A stretch of 49,649 nucleotides of DNA from positions 6,790 through 56,438 of the forward strand of contig NZ_AOIL01000068.1 of the NCBI RefSeq assembly GCF_000337595.1, given 5' to 3'. Position numbers and translations under genes: made by a program. Under the pieces are notes generated by a model, which was not told the DNA's origin, ran no database searches, and saw only the letters and a list, made by a program, of their open reading frames with translations. The DNA comes from Natrialba taiwanensis DSM 12281 (GTDB taxonomy: Archaea; Halobacteriota; Halobacteria; Halobacteriales; Natrialbaceae). Below, piece after piece: positions 49,545-49,649 of this stretch (its first letter is position 1; the number at the start of each line of letters is the position of its first letter).

Positions 49545-49649
49545 TTACCACCGCGGGCGCGTGTATCGCATCGCTCGGAGTGCCATGCTAATCACGAGCA
49601 GCGCGATGAACGCGACGGCGAGCCACTGGCCAGTGTGGGTCGTCAACGC
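49545..49649 (-). CDS. C-terminal end of a membrane protein (34 residues, cut by window edge)
   Basis: Reading leftward from 49649 gives ALTTHTGQWLAVAFIALLVI then SMALRAMRYTRPRW and stop TAA (49545). A single membrane helix followed by a basic cytoplasmic tail is visible. The start and rest of the protein lie outside. Too short to name a family. It is separated from the lipoprotein gene by about 130 bases that contain the latter's promoter. Confidence 0.5.
   Translation of the reverse strand, partial: ALTTHTGQWLAVAFIALLVISMALRAMRYTRPRW

Noticed and set aside
1-49649. CRISPR array, rRNA or complete tRNA genes
   Set aside because: I looked for regularly spaced direct repeats of 25-40 bases and for conserved rRNA or tRNA stretches and found none. 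A tRNAscan or Infernal run would settle it.

Overview
This 49.6 kb window is chromosomal DNA from a halophilic archaeon (class Halobacteria, most like the Natrialbales by overall flavour; the order is inference). The signs are high GC, very acidic proteins, Asp/Glu/Ser/Thr-rich linkers, a PGF-CTERM surface protein, a twin-arginine lipoprotein, archaeal versions of shikimate kinase, phosphatidylserine decarboxylase and phosphomevalonate decarboxylase, and many starts with a TATA-like box 25-33 bases upstream and no room for a leader.

Layout. 1-3.2 kb: the N-terminal part of glutamine synthetase (glnA), a thioredoxin, a winged-helix regulator, a zinc ribbon, a small hypothetical and a secreted PGF-CTERM protein. 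3.5-10 kb: Lhr-type helicase, a receiver protein lacking its phospho-Asp, phosphatidylserine decarboxylase and a Cdc48-type AAA+ ATPase. 10-14 kb: small haloarchaeal proteins, then an aroK-aroQ pair and a GNAT acetyltransferase. 14-17.1 kb: a lower-GC, gene-poor patch with a 57-residue membrane protein, a broken IS4-type transposase gene and, placed against it, a decayed 1071-bp ISH11-like element. 17.2-25.8 kb: a regulator, an aminotransferase, ribH, a stand-alone EF-1 alpha gene, a frameshifted zinc-ribbon gene, a two-gene ABC exporter and purK-purE. 26-36.6 kb: an eleven-gene complex I operon (nuoA-B-CD-H-I-J1-J2-K-L-M-N), tightly coupled and lacking nuoE, F and G. 36.8-49.6 kb: DHH/RCK phosphoesterase, CBS-ParB/Srx protein, three small 'cox cluster' membrane proteins, geranylgeranyl/farnesyl diphosphate synthase, M28 peptidase, a NAD-kinase-like protein with a lost core motif, endonuclease III, a coiled-coil protein, phosphomevalonate decarboxylase, a PQQ-propeller lipoprotein and the end of a membrane protein.

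The genes are mostly core metabolism: nitrogen assimilation, aromatic amino acids, riboflavin, purines, isoprenoid lipids (mvaD, the prenyl synthase and phosphatidylserine decarboxylase) and respiration. I found no CRISPR array, tRNA, rRNA or defence island, and I do not claim a wholly new system. The most unusual things are a 36-bp micro-inversion inside the decayed insertion element, a large palindrome upstream of glnA whose core recurs exactly beside a TATA box at 13.46 kb, two apparent pseudoenzymes (receiver and NAD kinase), a Ser/Thr-rich insertion inside an RCK Rossmann domain, heptamer arrays placed just after stop codons, and several small genes of under 60 codons.
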